Under the pieces are notes generated by a model that was not told where the DNA came from, did not search any database, and saw only the letters and a program-made list of their open reading frames with translations. The translations under genes were made by a program, and so were the position numbers. A stretch of 64,000 nt of DNA, taken from positions 1 to 64,000 of the forward strand of contig JAIEQJ010000021.1 of assembly GCA_019747815.1 (NCBI GenBank), read 5' to 3'. Below, one piece after another: positions 1 to 8,128 of the stretch (its first letter is position 1; each line of letters begins with the position of its first letter). This DNA comes from Hyphomonadaceae bacterium (GTDB lineage Bacteria; Pseudomonadota; Alphaproteobacteria; Rhizobiales; Hyphomicrobiaceae).

Positions 1-32
1 CCGAATCAGCTGATCCCAAGCGCAATGAATCA

Positions 33-70
33 GAACCGGTTCCCAATGGGAATCCTGAATGTCGATTCAG
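33..70 (-). terminator. Nested inverted repeats just downstream of the complex I subunit gene
   Basis: Three short palindromes sit immediately after the stop codon of the minus-strand gene at 72-377. CTGAAT/ATTCAG (55-70) has a 4-base loop, TTCCC/GGGAA (40-52) has a 3-base loop, and GAACCGGTTC (33-42) is a perfect palindrome. They could end transcription, but no T-run follows on the minus strand. A protein-binding site is equally possible. Confidence 0.3.
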
Positions 71-71
71 C

Positions 72-377
72 CTAGTGCGTCCAGGCGCCCTTGCGGCCGA
101 AGCGGAAGTTGTCGGAGTAGGACTTGCGCACGGACGCCCGCGGCGTCGCTTCCGCCAGGCGGTAGGCGATGCCGTTGCGCTCGGCGTAGGCGATGGCCTC
201 GTCCTTGGTGGCGAAGGTCAGGCGCACCTGGCTCTTCATGTCGCTGGAGCTGGTCCAGCCCATCAGGGGGTCGATCTCGCGCGGCGCCTCGGGCTCGTAC
301 TCGAGCACCCATTCCAGCGTCCGGGCCGGCCCGGATTGCATGGCGGTCTTTGCCGGCTGGTAGATTCGGGCGGCCAT
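72..377 (-). CDS. ETC complex I subunit, NDUFS4/18 kDa-like accessory subunit
   Basis: This 101-residue protein matches the conserved core of the mitochondrial NDUFS4 (AQDQ) family, which alphaproteobacteria also carry as a supernumerary subunit of NADH:ubiquinone oxidoreductase. Visible family features are the start MAARIYQPAKTAMQSG, the central MGWTSSSDM segment, the stretch in which an incoming residue pair precedes AIAYAERNGIAY, and the C-terminal SDNFRFGRKGAWTH. The frame stays open upstream, but the ATG at 377 is chosen because family homology begins there. The subunit acts peripherally on the membrane-bound complex, where the mitochondrial protein stabilises the NADH-oxidising module. 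No other nuo gene is in the window, as expected because this gene usually lies apart from the nuo operon. Identification is good; its exact effect on bacterial complex I is inferred. Confidence 0.88.
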   Translation of the reverse strand: MAARIYQPAKTAMQSGPARTLEWVLEYEPEAPREIDPLMGWTSSSDMKSQVRLTFATKDEAIAYAERNGIAYRLAEATPRASVRKSYSDNFRFGRKGAWTH

Positions 378-603
378 GGCTGAGTCCTGCGTTGGGTGCG
401 TCCTGCGCTGCGCGTGGTGCAGAGGTGGCGGCCTCACCCGGCAAAAGTCAATGCCCCTTTCTGCCGCTCGTGGGCCTCGCACCCGGCCGGGCGCCGCCGG
501 AGACTTGCTCCCACCCGACGCCCAAGGGTGAGAGGCGATGCGCGGCCGCGGCGCCCGGGACGACGCCTCGCCGCGCCCGCCGACAGACCGTCCACGGACC
601 TCC

Positions 604-631
604 TTGACCGATGGGCACTCAAACCAATAGG
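604..631 (+). promoter_or_regulatory. Candidate promoter for the plus-strand ABC importer
   Basis: TTGACC (604-609) is separated by 16 bases from AATAGG (626-631), about 58 bases ahead of the binding-protein start. The -35 matches well and the -10 poorly. The rest of the divergent gap (378-688) shows only GC-rich sequence and no other gene. Confidence 0.3.
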
Positions 632-688
632 CTTGCCCAAAAGGCCATTATCTCAAGTCCTGGCACACACGCTCCTAGGGAGGGCACC

Positions 689-1891
689 ATGCGAAAACTC
701 TTCAATCTCGCGACTGTTCTGGGATCGCTGGCCGCGGGCGCGGCCTTCGGCAGCGCCGCTGCACAGGAGGCCCCGAAATCGATCAAGGTCGGCTATGCCA
801 TCTCGCTCTCCGGCCCGCAGGCTGCCGGCGCCATGCTGACCACCGTGCCCAACTACCGCCTGTGGGTCGACGACGTGAACAAGGCCGGCGGGCTGATGCT
901 CAAGAAATTCAACAAGCGCATTCCGCTCGAGGCCGTCGAGATCGACGACCGCTCCAACAACGAGGACATGGTGCGCCAGGTCGAGCGCATGATGAGCGTG
1001 GACAAGCTCGACGTCGTGCTCTCGCCTTGGGGAACGGGCCCCAACCTGCAGGCCGCGCCGACCTTCGCCAAGTTCGGCTACCCGCAAGTCATGGGCACCG
1101 CCGGCAGCGACAAGCTCGAGGAGCTGGTGCAGAAATTCCCGACCATGTTCTGGTTCCTGAGCAAGCCCAACGAGCAGATCAAGGCGCTGGTGGATGTGCT
1201 GGCGGACCAGAAGGGCAAGGGCAAGATCAACGACACGGTGGCGGTCTTCGTGGTCCAGCATCCATTCGGCGTGGAGTACAGCTCGTCCCTGAAACCGGCG
1301 CTGGCGGCGGCCGGCTTCAAGGTGGTGTACGAGACCAGCTACGCGCTGGGCGTCGCCGACCTGTCCGCGCAGATCAACGCGGCCAAGGCGGCAAAGCCCG
1401 ACACCATGATCGCCATCTCCTACCCGCCCGACACCTTCATGCTCACCGAGCAGTCGATCGCCAACGCCTTCACGCCCAAGGTGCGCTTCCTGGGCGTCGG
1501 CACCGCCTTCCCGAACTACAAGGGCAAGTTCGGCGACAAGGTGAACGGCATCCTGGGGCTCGGCGGCCTCGATCCGAATGCGCCCGGCATGAAGGAGTAC
1601 TTCGAGCGCCACAAGGCGGTGAACAAGGGCCAGGAGCCGGATCGCTGGGCCAGCCCCAACACCTATGCCGGGTTGCAGGTGCTGCAGCAGGCGATCGAGC
1701 GGGTCGGTGAGATCGACAACGCCAAGATCCTGCAAGAGATGAAGACCGGCACCTTCAAGACCATCATCGGCGATCTCAAGCTCACCGGCAACCGCAACCC
1801 GTCGCTTTGGCACGTCGGACAGTGGCAGAACGGCGAGTTCTACGGACTTGCACCGGCCACTCGTCCCGGAGCGAAACAGCCGATCTTCTGA
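689..1891 (+). CDS. Periplasmic substrate-binding protein of a branched-chain-amino-acid-type ABC importer
   Basis: A 400-residue type I periplasmic binding protein (LivJ/LivK-like, Peripla_BP_6 family). The ATG at 689 follows a GGGAGGG ribosome site and opens a classic signal peptide: MRKL, a hydrophobic Ala/Gly stretch, and likely cleavage after SAAA near residue 24. The mature protein begins with the family strand IKVGYAISLSGPQAAGA and continues with the two-lobe fold, including the SPWGTGPNLQAAPTFAKFG segment. It should capture a small amide, amino acid or carboxylate in the periplasm and deliver it to the fused permease encoded next. The substrate cannot be read from the sequence; this family also binds aromatic acids, urea and short amides. 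A hairpin with a T-run after the gene probably keeps its expression above that of the permease. Confidence 0.9.
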   Translation: MRKLFNLATVLGSLAAGAAFGSAAAQEAPKSIKVGYAISLSGPQAAGAMLTTVPNYRLWVDDVNKAGGLMLKKFNKRIPLEAVEIDDRSNNEDMVRQVERMMSVDKLDVVLSPWGTGPNLQAAPTFAKFGYPQVMGTAGSDKLEELVQKFPTMFWFLSKPNEQIKALVDVLADQKGKGKINDTVAVFVVQHPFGVEYSSSLKPALAAAGFKVVYETSYALGVADLSAQINAAKAAKPDTMIAISYPPDTFMLTEQSIANAFTPKVRFLGVGTAFPNYKGKFGDKVNGILGLGGLDPNAPGMKEYFERHKAVNKGQEPDRWASPNTYAGLQVLQQAIERVGEIDNAKILQEMKTGTFKTIIGDLKLTGNRNPSLWHVGQWQNGEFYGLAPATRPGAKQPIF

Positions 1892-1911
1892 AGGTTCGCA
1901 ATGTGACCTGG

Positions 1912-1946
1912 CGGGCCCGCGCCATCGAGCGACGGGCCCGTTTTTT
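1912..1946 (+). terminator. Rho-independent terminator/attenuator between binding protein and permease
   Basis: Two copies of the self-complementary octamer CGGGCCCG (1912-1919 and 1933-1940) form an 8-bp stem with a 13-base loop. Six T residues follow directly (1941-1946). It lies between the binding-protein stop and the permease start on the same strand. Partial read-through would give the usual excess of binding protein over membrane components. Confidence 0.85.
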
Positions 1947-2061
1947 GCAAGCCCCATCGGGCTATAAAATGTGTCCTTCGGGCGCCGGCCGGCAAGGGAA
2001 TCGCAAGGGCCAGGGCCCAGCCTCAAGGGGGGACAGCGCGGGAGGACTGTGAAGGCGTAGA

Positions 2062-4023
2062 ATGCTGCTCGATTTCCTGCTCGCAGGCCTGGTGATCGGC
2101 GGCATCTACGCTCTCATCGCCATCGGCCTCAATCTCCAGTACGGCGTCGCGCGCGTTTTGAACCTCGCCTATGGCGAGTTCCTGATGCTGGCGGGCTATG
2201 CGGCCTTCTGGGGCTTCACCCTGCTCGGCCTGCCGCCGCTCCTGACCCTGCTCGTGGGCGCGCCGGTGGCCTTCGGCCTGAGCTGGCTGCTGTTCCGCTT
2301 CGTCCTCCACCCGCTGCTCGCCCGCACGGCCGATCAGGGCAAGCGCGAGGTGGATTCCATCCTCTCCACCTTCGGCCTGCTGTTCGTGCTGCAGGGCGTG
2401 GCGCTGGTGGCCTGGACCGGCACCGATCGCACCTACAGCTACCTGTCGATCCCCGTGCATATCTTCGGCACCGTGATGGTGGCCAACCGGTTGATCGTGC
2501 TGATCGCGGCGCTCGCCCTCTCGGCGGGCGTGTTCGCGTTCCTGCGCTACTCGACGGCCGGCCGCGCCATGCGCGCCATTGCCGCCAGCCCGCACACCGC
2601 GCCGCTGGTCGGCATCGACGTCAAGCACTACAGCGCACTCGCCTTCGCCACCGGCGGTGCGCTCGCCGCCGTCGCCGGCATCCTGCTGTCCTCGTTCGTC
2701 GGCATCAATCCCACCATCGGCGCCGCCTTCACCGTCAAGGCGCTGATCGTCATCGTCATGGGCGGCATCGGCCACGTCATGGGCGGCCTGATCGCCGCGC
2801 TGATCCTGGGCCTGGCCGAGACGCTGGCGGCGCTGCTCTTGGACCCGGGCCTCGTCACGGTCATCAACTTCGTCATCTTCTCCATCGTGCTGCTGTGGCG
2901 TCCGCAGGGCCTGTTCGGCGGCAGCGCCAGGACCGGCGCGCCGATGCGCATGCCGCAGCATGCGCCGGCGCTCGCCGCACTCGCCGGCCTGCTGCTGGTG
3001 CCCTATGTCGCCAACACCTACTGGCTGTCGCTCGCCATCAATATCCTGACCTACACGGCGCTCGCCACCGGCTGGGCCTTCTTCTCGGGCCCCACCCGCT
3101 ACGTCTCGCTCGCGGCTTCCGCCTTCTTCGGCATCGGCGCCTATGCCATCGCCGTGCTGGCGCCCGACTATTCCTATCCCGTCGCGCTCCTCGCTGCGGC
3201 CGGCATCGCCCTGGTGCTGTCCGCCTTCGTCGGCCTCGCCACGCTGCGCCTGTCGGGCATGTACTTCGTCATCTTCACCTTCGGCCTCGCCTCGCTCGTC
3301 AGCGCGGCCGTGATGTGGTGGGAGTTCAACATCGCCCGCAAGGCGGGCTGGCACCTGTTCCTGTCGATCACCACCACGCACATCTACTATCAGCTGCTCG
3401 CGCTGTGCGTGGCCATCATCGCCTTGTGGATCGTGCGCGACAGGAGCCGCATGGGCTTTGCGCTGAAGACGCTGGGCGCCGACGAGACGGTGGCGCGCCA
3501 GATCGGCATCAACACGGTGGCCCTCAAGATCGGCACCTTCGTGGTGAGCTGCGTGGTGATGGCGCTCGCCGGCGCCATCCTCGCCCCGCGCTTCTCGTAC
3601 ATGGACGCCACCATCGCCTTCAATCCCGCCACCTCGTTCCTGACCGTGATCATGGCGCTGCTGGGCGGCGCCACGTCGGTGTGGGGGCCCATGCTCGGCG
3701 TCATTCCGCTGGTGCTGATCTCGGACTATCTGTCGGTGACGCTGCCGCACTATTTCAGCGTGGTGCTGGGCCTGGTGCTGCTCGGCATCGTCTTCCTCAT
3801 CCCGGAGGGCATCATCGGCTTGGTGCGCTCCGGCCGCGCCGCCATGCGCACGCACACGCTGGCCGACCTGCTGGAGCGGCTGGCCCGGCGCCTGCGCGGG
3901 ACCACCCCGCCGCCGCCAGCCTCGCCGCCCACGGCCGCATCGCGCGCCACGACGAACGGCACCGGCCAAGCGGGCCACACGCCCGTGCCGCTCGCACACT
4001 CCGATGCGAAGGCCCGGCCATGA
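2062..4023 (+). CDS. Fused LivH-LivM permease of a branched-chain-amino-acid-type ABC importer
   Basis: At 653 residues this is about twice the size of a single Liv permease and contains both inner-membrane subunits in one chain. The LivH-like half (about 1-290) starts MLLDFLLAGLVIGGIYALIA and carries the VLNLAYGEFLMLAGY and VMGGIGHVMGGLIAA segments. The LivM-like half (about 300-590) shows FFGIGAYAIAV, ATLRLSGMYFVIFTFGLA and LLGGATSVWGPMLGV. Multiple hydrophobic helices are evident throughout. A Pro/Ala-rich hydrophilic tail (about 610-653) follows. LivH-LivM fusions are a known variant of this transporter family. The last codon overlaps the ATG of the ATPase gene (ATGA), indicating translational coupling. 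It forms the translocation path for the ligand captured by the protein encoded at 689-1891. Confidence 0.9.
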   Translation: MLLDFLLAGLVIGGIYALIAIGLNLQYGVARVLNLAYGEFLMLAGYAAFWGFTLLGLPPLLTLLVGAPVAFGLSWLLFRFVLHPLLARTADQGKREVDSILSTFGLLFVLQGVALVAWTGTDRTYSYLSIPVHIFGTVMVANRLIVLIAALALSAGVFAFLRYSTAGRAMRAIAASPHTAPLVGIDVKHYSALAFATGGALAAVAGILLSSFVGINPTIGAAFTVKALIVIVMGGIGHVMGGLIAALILGLAETLAALLLDPGLVTVINFVIFSIVLLWRPQGLFGGSARTGAPMRMPQHAPALAALAGLLLVPYVANTYWLSLAINILTYTALATGWAFFSGPTRYVSLAASAFFGIGAYAIAVLAPDYSYPVALLAAAGIALVLSAFVGLATLRLSGMYFVIFTFGLASLVSAAVMWWEFNIARKAGWHLFLSITTTHIYYQLLALCVAIIALWIVRDRSRMGFALKTLGADETVARQIGINTVALKIGTFVVSCVVMALAGAILAPRFSYMDATIAFNPATSFLTVIMALLGGATSVWGPMLGVIPLVLISDYLSVTLPHYFSVVLGLVLLGIVFLIPEGIIGLVRSGRAAMRTHTLADLLERLARRLRGTTPPPPASPPTAASRATTNGTGQAGHTPVPLAHSDAKARP

Positions 4024-4757
4024 CACCCATTCCCCGCCCGCTGCTCGAGGTCACGAACCTGAGCCGGCACTTCGGCGGCCTGGCCGCGCTCGACGGCGCC
4101 TCCTTCAGCGTCGAGCGCGGAGAGGTGGTGGGCCTGGTCGGCCCCAACGGCTCGGGCAAGACCACGCTGCTCAACACGGTCTCGGGACGTCTCAGCCCGA
4201 TGGGCGGCGAGGTGCGCTTCAACGGAAAACTCGTCACCGGCTTCGCGCCGGAGGCCATCTGCCGCGCCGGCATCGCCGGCACCTTCCAGCTCGCCCGCAT
4301 CCCCGATGCGCTCAATGCGCTCGACAACGTTGCCGTCGCCGCCATGTACGGCCGCCGCCGCCTCGACGTCGCCTCCGCGCGCGCGGACGCCGATCGCCTG
4401 CTGGCGCGTGTCGGCTTCACGGGCAATGTCGCGGCGCACGGCGACCAGCTCACCTACTTCGACCACAAGCGCATCGAGCTCGCCCGTGCGCTTGCCTGCG
4501 CGCCCGAATTGCTGCTGCTCGACGAGTGGCTGGCGGGCCTCAACCCGACCGAGCTGGAGGACGGCATCGCGCTCGTGCGCTCGCTGCGCGAGGAGGGCCT
4601 CACCATCGTCATGGTGGAGCACGTGATGCACGCCATCCGCTCGCTGTGCGGACACATCGTGGTGCTGAACGCGGGCCGCGTGATCGCGGCCGGCACGCCC
4701 GAGGAGGCGCTGGCCGACCCCGACGTGGTGCGGGTGTATCTGGGTGAAAGTGTGTAG
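4020..4757 (+). CDS. livG: LivG-type ATPase of the plus-strand ABC importer
   Basis: A 245-residue ABC ATPase. The ATG at 4020 overlaps the permease TGA. Walker A is GPNGSGKTT (about 41-49). The LivG-type signature region reads LTYFDHKRIELARAL where most LivG proteins have LPYGxQRRLEIARAL. Walker B is LLLLDEWLAGLNPTE, and the switch histidine lies in MVEHVM. The residue after the catalytic glutamate is Trp instead of the usual Pro or Val. It powers import together with the fused permease. No LivF partner lies in this set, so it must pair with a LivF from elsewhere (the nearest is at 8129-8833) or act as a homodimer. It ends the plus-strand operon and is followed by a palindromic repeat. Confidence 0.9.
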   Translation: MTPIPRPLLEVTNLSRHFGGLAALDGASFSVERGEVVGLVGPNGSGKTTLLNTVSGRLSPMGGEVRFNGKLVTGFAPEAICRAGIAGTFQLARIPDALNALDNVAVAAMYGRRRLDVASARADADRLLARVGFTGNVAAHGDQLTYFDHKRIELARALACAPELLLLDEWLAGLNPTELEDGIALVRSLREEGLTIVMVEHVMHAIRSLCGHIVVLNAGRVIAAGTPEEALADPDVVRVYLGESV

Positions 4758-4764
4758 AGGACAG

Positions 4765-4880
4765 TTGTCATCCCGGAATTCCGCGCGAGCGGAACATCCG
4801 GGACCCAAGGGCGAAGGACAATGTGCGTGCCTGTGGCCCTAGGTCCCGGATGCGCGCGGCCGCGCGCTCCGGGATGACAA
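4765..4880. repeat. Palindromic intergenic repeat, family A (complete copy) between convergent operons
   Basis: Outer arms TTGTCATCCCGGA (4765-4777) and TCCGGGATGACAA (4868-4880) are perfect reverse complements. Inner arms ATCCGGGACC and GGTCCCGGAT repeat the pattern, so the element can fold into a long cruciform or hairpin. Related copies occur at 14163, 17529, 19657, 23021, 24897, 30041 and 30161. Placed between two converging livG and livM genes, it probably serves as a bidirectional transcript end, as REP-like elements often do. Confidence 0.8.
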
Positions 4881-4885
4881 GTCAA

Positions 4886-5941
4886 TCACTCCGCCGGCCG
4901 GGCGCGGCCCGCGCCGGTGAGCTCGCTCTGCCCGTCGGGCTTGCCCGCCTGCCAGCGGCCAAGAAAAGCGATGAGCTCGCCGACGATGCCGCGCCGGAAC
5001 AGCAGCACCGTGACCACGAAGATCACGCCCTGAATGACGAGCACATATTCGCCGAAGCCGGCGAGATAGTTCTGCATCGTGATGATGATGCCGGCGCCCA
5101 CGATCGGCCCGAACACGGTGCCGAGCCCGCCGACCAGGGTCATCAGCACCACCTCGCCCGACATCTGCCAGGTGACATCGGTGAGGGAGGCGAGCTGGAA
5201 CACCATGGCCTTGGTGGCGCCCGCCAGGCCCGCCAGCGAGGCCGAGAGCACGAAGGCGATGAGCTTGAAGCGGTCGACGGCATAGCCGAGCGAGATCGCC
5301 CGCGCCTCGTTCTCGCGGATGGCCTTCAGCACCTGCCCGAAGGGGGAATGGATGGTGCGGTAGATGATCAGGAAGCCGGCGACGAAGATGGCCAGCACCA
5401 CGTAGTAGAACACGAAGTCGTTGCTCAGCGGCAGCGCGCCGAACAGCGGCCGCCGGGGAATGGCCTGGATGCCGTCCTCGCCGCCCGTGAACGGGGCCTG
5501 CACGCACAGAAAGAAGACCATCTGCGCCAGCGCCAGCGTGACCATGGCGAAATAGATGCCCTGCCTGCGGATGGCGATGACGCCGACGATGAGACCAAGC
5601 AGGGCGGCCACCAGCGTGGCGGACAGAATGGCAAGCTCCGGCGTCAACGGCGGCAGGGGGATCGTCACCCAGACCCAGCCGAGCCCGGGAAAGCCGAACG
5701 GAAGCTGCACGGTGCCGACCTTGGCCAGATGCCCGGCCACGTAGGCGGCAAAGCCGAAGAACATGGCGTGCCCGAACGACAGGAGGCCGACATAGCCGAC
5801 CAGCAGATTGAAGGCGCAGGCGAACAGCGCAAACGTCAGCACCTTCATCAGGAATACGGGATAGACGAACAGCGGCGCCACCAGGCCCACCGCAACGAGC
5901 GCCACGAGCACCCGCATATCCCATGTCTTGGACGTGGCCAT
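4886..5941 (-). CDS. livM: LivM-type permease of the minus-strand ABC importer
   Basis: A 351-residue integral membrane protein of the LivM family. Features are an N-terminal cluster of helices (about 10-60), the LLSFGHAMFFGFAAYVAGH segment, IRRQGIYFAMVTLALAQM, and the EAA-like loop VLKAIRENEARAISLGYAV that contacts the ATPase. Late helices contain LMTLVGGLGTVFGPIVGAG. It ends with a hydrophilic tail. It follows livH by 10 bases and is the last gene of the livG-livF-binding protein-livH-livM operon. The start ATG at 5941 has no competing upstream methionine. Family assignment is firm; the substrate is not known. Confidence 0.92.
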   Translation of the reverse strand: MATSKTWDMRVLVALVAVGLVAPLFVYPVFLMKVLTFALFACAFNLLVGYVGLLSFGHAMFFGFAAYVAGHLAKVGTVQLPFGFPGLGWVWVTIPLPPLTPELAILSATLVAALLGLIVGVIAIRRQGIYFAMVTLALAQMVFFLCVQAPFTGGEDGIQAIPRRPLFGALPLSNDFVFYYVVLAIFVAGFLIIYRTIHSPFGQVLKAIRENEARAISLGYAVDRFKLIAFVLSASLAGLAGATKAMVFQLASLTDVTWQMSGEVVLMTLVGGLGTVFGPIVGAGIIITMQNYLAGFGEYVLVIQGVIFVVTVLLFRRGIVGELIAFLGRWQAGKPDGQSELTGAGRARPAE

Positions 5942-5951
5942 CAGGGCGATC

Positions 5952-6833
5952 TCACTTCGGCGTTCCGAACAGGCCTTGAGGCCGAACCATCAGCACGATG
6001 GCCATGATCACGAATATGACGGTGTTGGACGCCTCGGGGTAGAACACCTTCGTCAGACCCTCGATGACGCCCAGCCCGAACCCCGTGACAATCGAGCCCA
6101 TGATGGAGCCCATGCCGCCGATCACCACGACGGCAAAGACGACGATGATCAGATTGGCGCCCATCACCGGGTTGACGGAATAGATCGGCGCCGCCAGCAC
6201 GCCCGCCAGCGCCGCCAGCCCGACGCCGAAGCCGTAGGTCAGCGTGATCATGCGCGGCACGTTGATGCCGAACGCCTGCACCAGATCAGGGCGCTCGGTG
6301 GCGGCGCGCAGGTAGGAGCCGAGCTGCGTCTTCTCGATCATGAACCAGGTGCCGAAGCACACCACGAGCGAGATGGCCACCACCCAGGCGCGATACCAGG
6401 GCAGGAACATGAAGCCGAGGTTGATGCCGCCCGGCAACGGGTTGGCATAGGGCAGCCCAGAGATGCCGTACTCGCGCCGGAACAGGCCTTCGGTCACCAG
6501 CGCCAGGCCGAAGGTGAGCAGCAGGCCGTAGAGATGGTCGAGATGATACAGGCGCGAGATGAACAATCGCTCGATCACCACGCCGGTGAGGGCAACAAGG
6601 ATGGGGGCCAGCACGAGAGCGCCCCAGTAGGGGACGCCCAGATAGTTGAGCAGCATCCAAGAGGCGAAGGCGCCCATCATGTACTGGGCGCCGTGCGTGA
6701 AGTTGATCACGTTCATGAGCCCGAAGATCACCGCCAGCCCGAGCGACAGCAGGGCATAGAACGCGCCATTGATCAGGCCCAGCAGAAGCTGCCCGAATAG
6801 CGCCTGCGGCGACACACCTAGCAGTTCGAACAT
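5952..6833 (-). CDS. livH: LivH-type permease of the minus-strand ABC importer
   Basis: A 293-residue inner-membrane permease. Recognisable LivH features are the start region QLLLGLINGAFYALLSLGLA, the VIFGLMNVINFTHGAQYMMG segment, the coupling-loop region TERPDLVQAFGINVPRMI, and GGMGSIMGSIVTGFGLG. It closes with VLMVRPQGLFG, the family's usual C-terminal block. It lies 56 bases after the binding-protein stop and 10 bases ahead of livM in the same transcript. With livM it forms the membrane channel driven by the LivG and LivF ATPases encoded upstream in the operon. Confidence 0.92.
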   Translation of the reverse strand: MFELLGVSPQALFGQLLLGLINGAFYALLSLGLAVIFGLMNVINFTHGAQYMMGAFASWMLLNYLGVPYWGALVLAPILVALTGVVIERLFISRLYHLDHLYGLLLTFGLALVTEGLFRREYGISGLPYANPLPGGINLGFMFLPWYRAWVVAISLVVCFGTWFMIEKTQLGSYLRAATERPDLVQAFGINVPRMITLTYGFGVGLAALAGVLAAPIYSVNPVMGANLIIVVFAVVVIGGMGSIMGSIVTGFGLGVIEGLTKVFYPEASNTVIFVIMAIVLMVRPQGLFGTPK

Positions 6834-6889
6834 GAACGCTCCTCATGCCCTCTCCCCGGGGCTTCTCGAGCCCGGGGAGAGGGGATGTC

Positions 6890-8107
6890 TCACTTCACCA
6901 GCGGGCAGCCACCGTCGGCGAGGGGCCTGAACGCCTCCTCGGCCGGAATGGTGGCACGCACCTTGTAGTAGTCCCACGGCCCCTTGCTCTCAGCCGGGCT
7001 CTTCACCTCGAACAGGTACACGGGATGGACCTTGCGGCCGTCGGCGCGGATGGAGCCCTTGCCGAACAGCTTGTCGTCCGTCGGCATGGCCTTCATCTTG
7101 GCCACGACGGCGGCGCCGTCGGCATCCGATTTGAGATCATGCACGGCCCTCAGATAGTGGGTGACGGCCGAATAGACGCCCGCCTGGATCATGGTCGGGT
7201 GGTTGCCTCGGTTGGCCGCGGCAAACTCCTTGGCAAAGGCGCGGTTGGCGTCGTTGGTGTCCCAATACCAGGCTTCGGTGAGCACCAGCCCCTGCGCCGT
7301 CTTCAAGCCGAGCGCGTGCACGTCGGTGATGAACACCAGGAGCCCGGCGAGGTTCTGGCCGCCCTGCACGATGCCGAACTCGGCCGCCTGCTTGATGGCG
7401 TTGGTGGTGTCGGAACCGGCGTTGGCGAGGCCGATGATCTTGGCCTTGGACTGCTGCGCCTGCAGCAGGAAGGAGGAGAAGTCCTGTCCCGGGAACGGAT
7501 GGCGGACCTTGCCCAGCACCTTGCCGCCCGACTTCTCGACCACCGCGGCCGTATCGCGCTCCAAGGCATGCCCGAACGCATAGTCGGCGGTCAGGAAGAA
7601 CCAGCTATCGCCGCCCGTCTTGACGATGGCGTTGCCGGTGCCGTTGGCCAGCGCCCAGGTGTCGTAGGTCCAGTGCACGGTGTTGGGCGTGCAGGCCTTG
7701 CCGGTCAGGTCGGACGACGCCGCACCGGACACCAGGAAGACCTTGTTCTTCTCCTTGGTGATGTTGTTGACGGCCAGCGCCACCGAGGACGTGGGCACGT
7801 CCACCACCACGTCGACCTTGTCGACATCGAACCACTGGCGCACCACGTTGGAGCCGATGTCGGGCTTGTTCTGATGGTCGGCGAACACCACCTCGATCTT
7901 GTCGTGGCAGGTCGTCGTCTTGCAGAAGTCAGTGATCGCCTTGCGGGCGGCCCACACCGAGCCCTGCCCCGACAGATCGGAGTAAAGCCCCGACTGGTCG
8001 TTCATGACGCCGATCTTGATGGCGCCGTCGCTGTATTGAGCCTGCGCCAGACCTGCCCCGACGCACATGGCAGCCGCAGCCGCCAATATCTTCATGCTCC
8101 ATCGCAT
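6890..8107 (-). CDS. Periplasmic substrate-binding protein of the minus-strand ABC importer
   Basis: A 405-residue Peripla_BP_6-type binding protein. The ATG at 8107 follows a GAGAGGAA ribosome site; MKIL at 8095 is an alternative. The signal peptide has a hydrophobic Ala-rich core and likely cleavage after GLAQA near residue 23. The mature chain begins with IKIGVMNDQSGLYSDLSG. It contains SSVALAVNNITKEKNK and the DYAFGHALERD segment typical of this family. The CK-TTTCHDK pair of cysteines (about 61 and 66) and C407-region residues could form disulfides. Homologues with this signature are often annotated as binding amino acids or aromatic acids, but no ligand can be deduced here. It sits in the middle of the operon, between livF and livH. 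Confidence 0.9.
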   Translation of the reverse strand: MRWSMKILAAAAAMCVGAGLAQAQYSDGAIKIGVMNDQSGLYSDLSGQGSVWAARKAITDFCKTTTCHDKIEVVFADHQNKPDIGSNVVRQWFDVDKVDVVVDVPTSSVALAVNNITKEKNKVFLVSGAASSDLTGKACTPNTVHWTYDTWALANGTGNAIVKTGGDSWFFLTADYAFGHALERDTAAVVEKSGGKVLGKVRHPFPGQDFSSFLLQAQQSKAKIIGLANAGSDTTNAIKQAAEFGIVQGGQNLAGLLVFITDVHALGLKTAQGLVLTEAWYWDTNDANRAFAKEFAAANRGNHPTMIQAGVYSAVTHYLRAVHDLKSDADGAAVVAKMKAMPTDDKLFGKGSIRADGRKVHPVYLFEVKSPAESKGPWDYYKVRATIPAEEAFRPLADGGCPLVK

Positions 8108-8128
8108 AGCCGTTTCCTCTCCGTTGTC

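Noticed and set aside
2023-4026. A 667-codon minus-strand frame opposite the fused permease
   Set aside because: Composition is Arg/Gln/Glu/Ala-rich, typical of the antisense of hydrophobic GC-rich genes; the plus-strand permease is unambiguous.
4765-4880. Family A repeats as possible CRISPR or insertion sequence remnants
   Set aside because: No regular spacers, no transposase frame and no target-site duplications; internal complementarity fits REP-like hairpins better.
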